A model generated the notes under the pieces. That model was not told where the DNA came from. It did no database searches and saw nothing but the letters and a program-made list of their open reading frames with translations. A stretch of 6,741 nt of DNA from Flavobacteriales bacterium (GTDB lineage Bacteria; Bacteroidota; Bacteroidia; Flavobacteriales; PHOS-HE28): positions 1-6,741 of the forward strand of contig SSGN01000195.1 of the NCBI GenBank assembly GCA_008016945.1, in the 5' to 3' direction. The position numbers and the translations under genes were made by a program. This document shows, piece by piece, positions 4,334-6,741 of the stretch (positions within the stretch are counted from its first letter, which is position 1; every line of letters begins with the position of its first letter).

Positions 4334-6741
4334 GGCGCACCTTCCAACGCTTCGGAGGCGATGTTCACCCGATCCACCAGCGCCGCGATTTCGGCGGCTT
4401 TGTCTGGGCGCATCGCGTTCAGTTTCGCCAGTCCATCCACGAACGCGGACCATTCCGAATCCGTCACCAGCCGTCCCTCTAGCATCCGGTTGGCATCCAA
4501 TCCCGCCAGCGTCGCCAGTTCCAAGGCCAGGGCGTCGGGTTCGTCGGCGTCCACAGGAGGGGGGCATGTACCTAATGAACCATATGAACCTGATTTCGCA
4601 CTTTTCCCCGCGAGATTTATTGCAGCTAAAACTTTTGCCTTTTCCGGTTCATTTCGTTCATATGGTTCATGGGGAGCCTTCAAAAGTCCGATTCCAAGCC
4701 AAAAAATGCCTACCATGCGCCGTTGACGCTGGAAACCGCGCTCGGTCAACCTCATTCCCCATCGCCGTTGCGGTTCGGGGTGTTCGCCGGATTGTTGGCA
4801 CCAATCCGCGTAACTGGCGTATAAATCGGCGGCTTTTGCGTCGGCTGTCCGCTTGACGATACAGCAATCCGCCAGCCAAGCGGCCAAAACATCCTGCTCC
4901 TGCTGATAGCTCGTAGTCGCGGCCTTGACGGCTTCTGGGGCGCGCAATCCTTCACGCTGCCAGTCCAGGCAACCGCGAACGCTCCAAGCCATGATTCCCG
5001 GCAATTCCGCCGTTAGCTTTGCTTCCATGCCGGTATCTTTGATGGGTTCGCCCTCGCCGGGAACGTGGAACTTGACGTTGAACGGGATCAGCCGGATTCG
5101 TCGCCATATCGCGTGATCGGTCCCGCGAATTTCAGGCCGGTGGTTCGTCGCCAGCCACAATTTATGAGTCGGCTCAAACGTCCAGTTATCCTCGAACATC
5201 CGCCGCGCGGTGATCGCGTCACCACCAGTCAACTGCTTCACCAGCGACTCGTTGAAGCGTCTGCCTTCCGCCGTTTCTTGGCACACCACCAGCCGCTTAC
5301 CGAACAAATCCGCCTGTTCGGTCGGGTGGCGGCGCTGGCGGTCGGCCATCAGCAGGTCCGGTGCGGCTTGCAGCGCCAGCTTGCCGAGCAGCTTGCGAAC
5401 GATGTTGAGGAAAACGGACTTGCCGTTACTACCGCAACCGTGGCAGATAAAAAGAACCTGCTCCCGAACGTCGCCGGACAGCGAATAGCCTACCGCGCGT
5501 TGAACGAACCGGATCAGGTCGGTATCTCCCGCGAAAATCTCAAACAGGAACCGCTCCCACAGCGGCGCGGCGGTATCCGGACTGTAGGGAATCTCGGTAT
5601 CGTGGGTCAGGAGGTCAAGGCGCGCGTGCGGGCGCAACGTCCCCGTCGATAAGTCGATGGTGCCGTTGCTGGCGTTCAGCAGGAACCGGCCTTTATCCAG
5701 GTCGGTATGGCTCACCACCACGCGACAGCGAGCGGCGGCTAGCAGGTCGCTTTGTTTTCTCCTGCTTTCCAGTGCGCGGGCCAATCCGGCGATGGTGCGT
5801 CGCCGGGCGGGATCAATCGACTCCCCGGCTTTCCGGTAGAGTTCGCGCGGCATGTCGCCAGCCAGCCGGGCAACTTCCATCAGGTCATCCAATCGCCAGT
5901 GGCTCCCCGTCCACAGTAACCACTTGTCCCAAGGCGGGCAGTAGCGAACATCCGCGCCGTGCCTCTCCAGGAACAAAGCGGCGTTCGCTTCGTCGGTTCC
6001 CCGGTACGGGTCAAGGTCTAGCGCTCCCGGTTCGCCGGCCGGCCGCGCGGTCGTGGTCGGTTCGGGCCGGCGTCCGCTGTAGGTTTCCCGCGTCGATTCG
6101 ATGGCCTTGGCGATGGTGGCCGCGCCGTAGGTGGATTCGCCGCGACGGGTATCCCACTTGCCGCGCATCAAGCCGGACTGGCGAAACAGCCGGTCTATCC
6201 GGTCGGAGTCCCGATCAGTCCAGAACGCCAGCAGGTTGCACAAGGCAAGATCGGCGGCGCTATCGTCGCCACCGTGCGCCGAAGTATCGCCGGACCATAG
6301 CCGCTCGAATTCCGCGCCGTTCTTGGCGTTTCGCGCCTTGTCGAGCAGCGCGGCGTCATCCAAGTTTGGCGGATCAGCCGGGCCGTGTTTCGCTCCCACA
6401 GGGCTTGAGCCTGTGGACTCCATGAACCGCTCGTTGAGCCAGTCGAGCGCGTGTTGCTGGTCGGTAATATCGGCGGCGCTGCCGTCCCAATGGTTGCCGG
6501 TGACGGTGAGGTATCGGCTCGATGGGTGGCTGTACACCTCCAACCATTTCACCTTGCCGGTGTTCTTGCCGCTGCGTTTCGGTTTGCCGTAGCAGAACAG
6601 CCGCAAGCCCGTTCCCGATGGTGGAATCTCGGCATAGGTGCCTTGGAATCGCTCCAGAATCTCGGCCTCTTCCGGTTGGAGTTCGCCGGTCTCTGGATTG
6701 AAAACGTGGTCTAGGTCGATACCGGTCAAGCCGTCATCGGG
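4330..6741 (-). CDS. P4-family primase-helicase, main part (primase, linker, SF3 helicase)
   Basis: This is the largest gene of the element. It is open at the window edge and completed by 624-1; positions below use the joined 883-residue numbering. The primase core is at about 85-185. A helical domain at about 200-300 contains SAADLALCNLLAFWTD and FRQSGLMRGKWD, which I recall from NrS-1-polymerase-like and P4-like primases. A D5_N-like region spans about 335-500. A superfamily 3 helicase follows: Walker A GCGSNGKS (515-522), Walker B LVVCQE (about 564-569), sensor WLATNHRP (609-616) and arginine finger IWRRIRLIPF (625-634). The protein should unwind the origin and prime both strands. After a winged-helix-like part ending near 768 comes a linker with tripeptide repeats (HEP-YER-NEP, 771-779; SGS-YGS-LGT, about 797-805), then an Ala/Leu-rich tail. 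The linker's DNA holds an iteron-like array. The stop overlaps the SSB start (ATGA). A TTG at 6729 is not the true start, since the frame is open upstream. Confidence 0.93.
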   Translation of the reverse strand, partial: PDDGLTGIDLDHVFNPETGELQPEEAEILERFQGTYAEIPPSGTGLRLFCYGKPKRSGKNTGKVKWLEVYSHPSSRYLTVTGNHWDGSAADITDQQHALDWLNERFMESTGSSPVGAKHGPADPPNLDDAALLDKARNAKNGAEFERLWSGDTSAHGGDDSAADLALCNLLAFWTDRDSDRIDRLFRQSGLMRGKWDTRRGESTYGAATIAKAIESTRETYSGRRPEPTTTARPAGEPGALDLDPYRGTDEANAALFLERHGADVRYCPPWDKWLLWTGSHWRLDDLMEVARLAGDMPRELYRKAGESIDPARRRTIAGLARALESRRKQSDLLAAARCRVVVSHTDLDKGRFLLNASNGTIDLSTGTLRPHARLDLLTHDTEIPYSPDTAAPLWERFLFEIFAGDTDLIRFVQRAVGYSLSGDVREQVLFICHGCGSNGKSVFLNIVRKLLGKLALQAAPDLLMADRQRRHPTEQADLFGKRLVVCQETAEGRRFNESLVKQLTGGDAITARRMFEDNWTFEPTHKLWLATNHRPEIRGTDHAIWRRIRLIPFNVKFHVPGEGEPIKDTGMEAKLTAELPGIMAWSVRGCLDWQREGLRAPEAVKAATTSYQQEQDVLAAWLADCCIVKRTADAKAADLYASYADWCQQSGEHPEPQRRWGMRLTERGFQRQRRMVGIFWLGIGLLKAPHEPYERNEPEKAKVLAAINLAGKSAKSGSYGSLGTCPPPVDADEPDALALELATLAGLDANRMLEGRLVTDSEWSAFVDGLAKLNAMRPDKAAEIAALVDRVNIASEALEGAP
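4565..4671. repeat. Inverted arrays of a 9-bp iteron-like repeat inside the primase gene
   Basis: Three tandem 9-mers at 4645-4653, 4654-4662 and 4663-4671 carry the core GGTTCAT (exact, one mismatch, exact). Three at 4565-4573, 4574-4582 and 4583-4591 carry it on the opposite strand (one mismatch, exact, exact). The 15-bp arms 4575-4589 and 4656-4670 are perfect inverted repeats. The 53-bp spacer and its edges are AT-richer (about 42% GC over 4590-4655, against roughly 60% elsewhere). The array sits in the unstructured linker between the winged-helix-like end and the C-terminal tail. Iteron arrays flanking AT-rich DNA are typical of replication origins. From memory, the P4 origin iteron has a TGAAC core, as does the complement here (ATGAACC). 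An origin role is an inference. Confidence 0.6.
6358..6741. repeat. Right copy of near-identical terminal repeat (circle overlap)
   Basis: This is the partner of 1-384 and differs at 6610, 6622, 6624 and 6668. The copy lies wholly inside the primase frame. It runs off the window edge in frame, and the left copy continues the same frame to a well-placed start codon at 624. It carries Pro-Pro-Ser-Gly where the left copy carries the more usual Ser-Pro-Ser-Gly of the primase motif. Confidence 0.9.

Noticed and set aside
4565..4671. CRISPR-like array or transposon inverted ends
   Set aside because: The repeats are only 9 bp, back to back and without spacers, and the enclosed 53 bp encode part of the primase linker in frame. 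No transposase or target duplication is present.
4167..4856. Long plus-strand frame opposite ssb and the primase end
   Set aside because: It is a shadow of two genes with strong family matches on the minus strand, and its product is Arg/Pro/Ser-rich with no domain.
1..6741. Terminal repeats as packaging repeats of a linear phage genome
   Set aside because: The copies differ at four sites and split the primase gene, which becomes intact only on circularisation. No virion gene is present.

Overview
The window looks like one small circular replicon, cut open inside its replication gene and sequenced slightly more than once around. Bases 1-384 recur at 6358-6741 with only four mismatches. Joining the ends gives a circle of about 6,357 bp in which a split reading frame becomes one intact 883-residue primase-helicase. 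I see no rRNA, tRNA, CRISPR array, integrase, relaxase, transposase or virion gene. The DNA is GC-rich (about 60% by eye), codon use is even, and the protein families (P4-type primase-helicase, SSB, AlpA/excisionase-like regulators) suggest a proteobacterial cryptic plasmid or a P4-like phage satellite. The host cannot be fixed from the sequence alone.

Every supported gene is on the minus strand. In order of transcription around the circle they are: an AlpA-like DNA-binding protein (1082-849); a non-coding stretch with three hairpins (714-848); a possible 30-residue leader peptide (713-621); the primase-helicase (624 to 1, continuing from 6357 to 4330); SSB (4333-3935); a 69-residue unknown (3938-3729); a 109-residue protein with a GPKTPxGKA...HG motif and a CxxCxxC cluster (3729-3400); a 231-residue Ala/Glu-rich helical protein (3352-2657); and a 54-residue charged protein (2660-2496). 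The joints between leader and primase, primase and SSB, SSB and the 69-residue gene, that gene and the 109-residue gene, and the last two genes are 4-base or 1-base stop/start overlaps, as in a translationally coupled operon.

A repeat-rich intergenic region (2202-2495) follows. Next comes a second minus-strand group: an HTH_17 regulator (2201-1992), a 77-residue coiled-coil protein (1980-1747) and a 154-residue charged helical protein (1646-1182). This group ends at a strong intrinsic terminator (1123-1158).

Functionally, this is a minimal self-priming replicon: the primase-helicase opens and primes the origin, SSB protects single strands, and two small HTH proteins probably set expression or copy number. 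Five small proteins have no assignable function. The most striking signal is a pair of inverted arrays of a 9-bp repeat (core GGTTCAT) flanking an AT-richer 53-bp spacer, inside the C-terminal linker of the primase gene (4565-4671). It has the layout of an iteron origin hidden in coding sequence.
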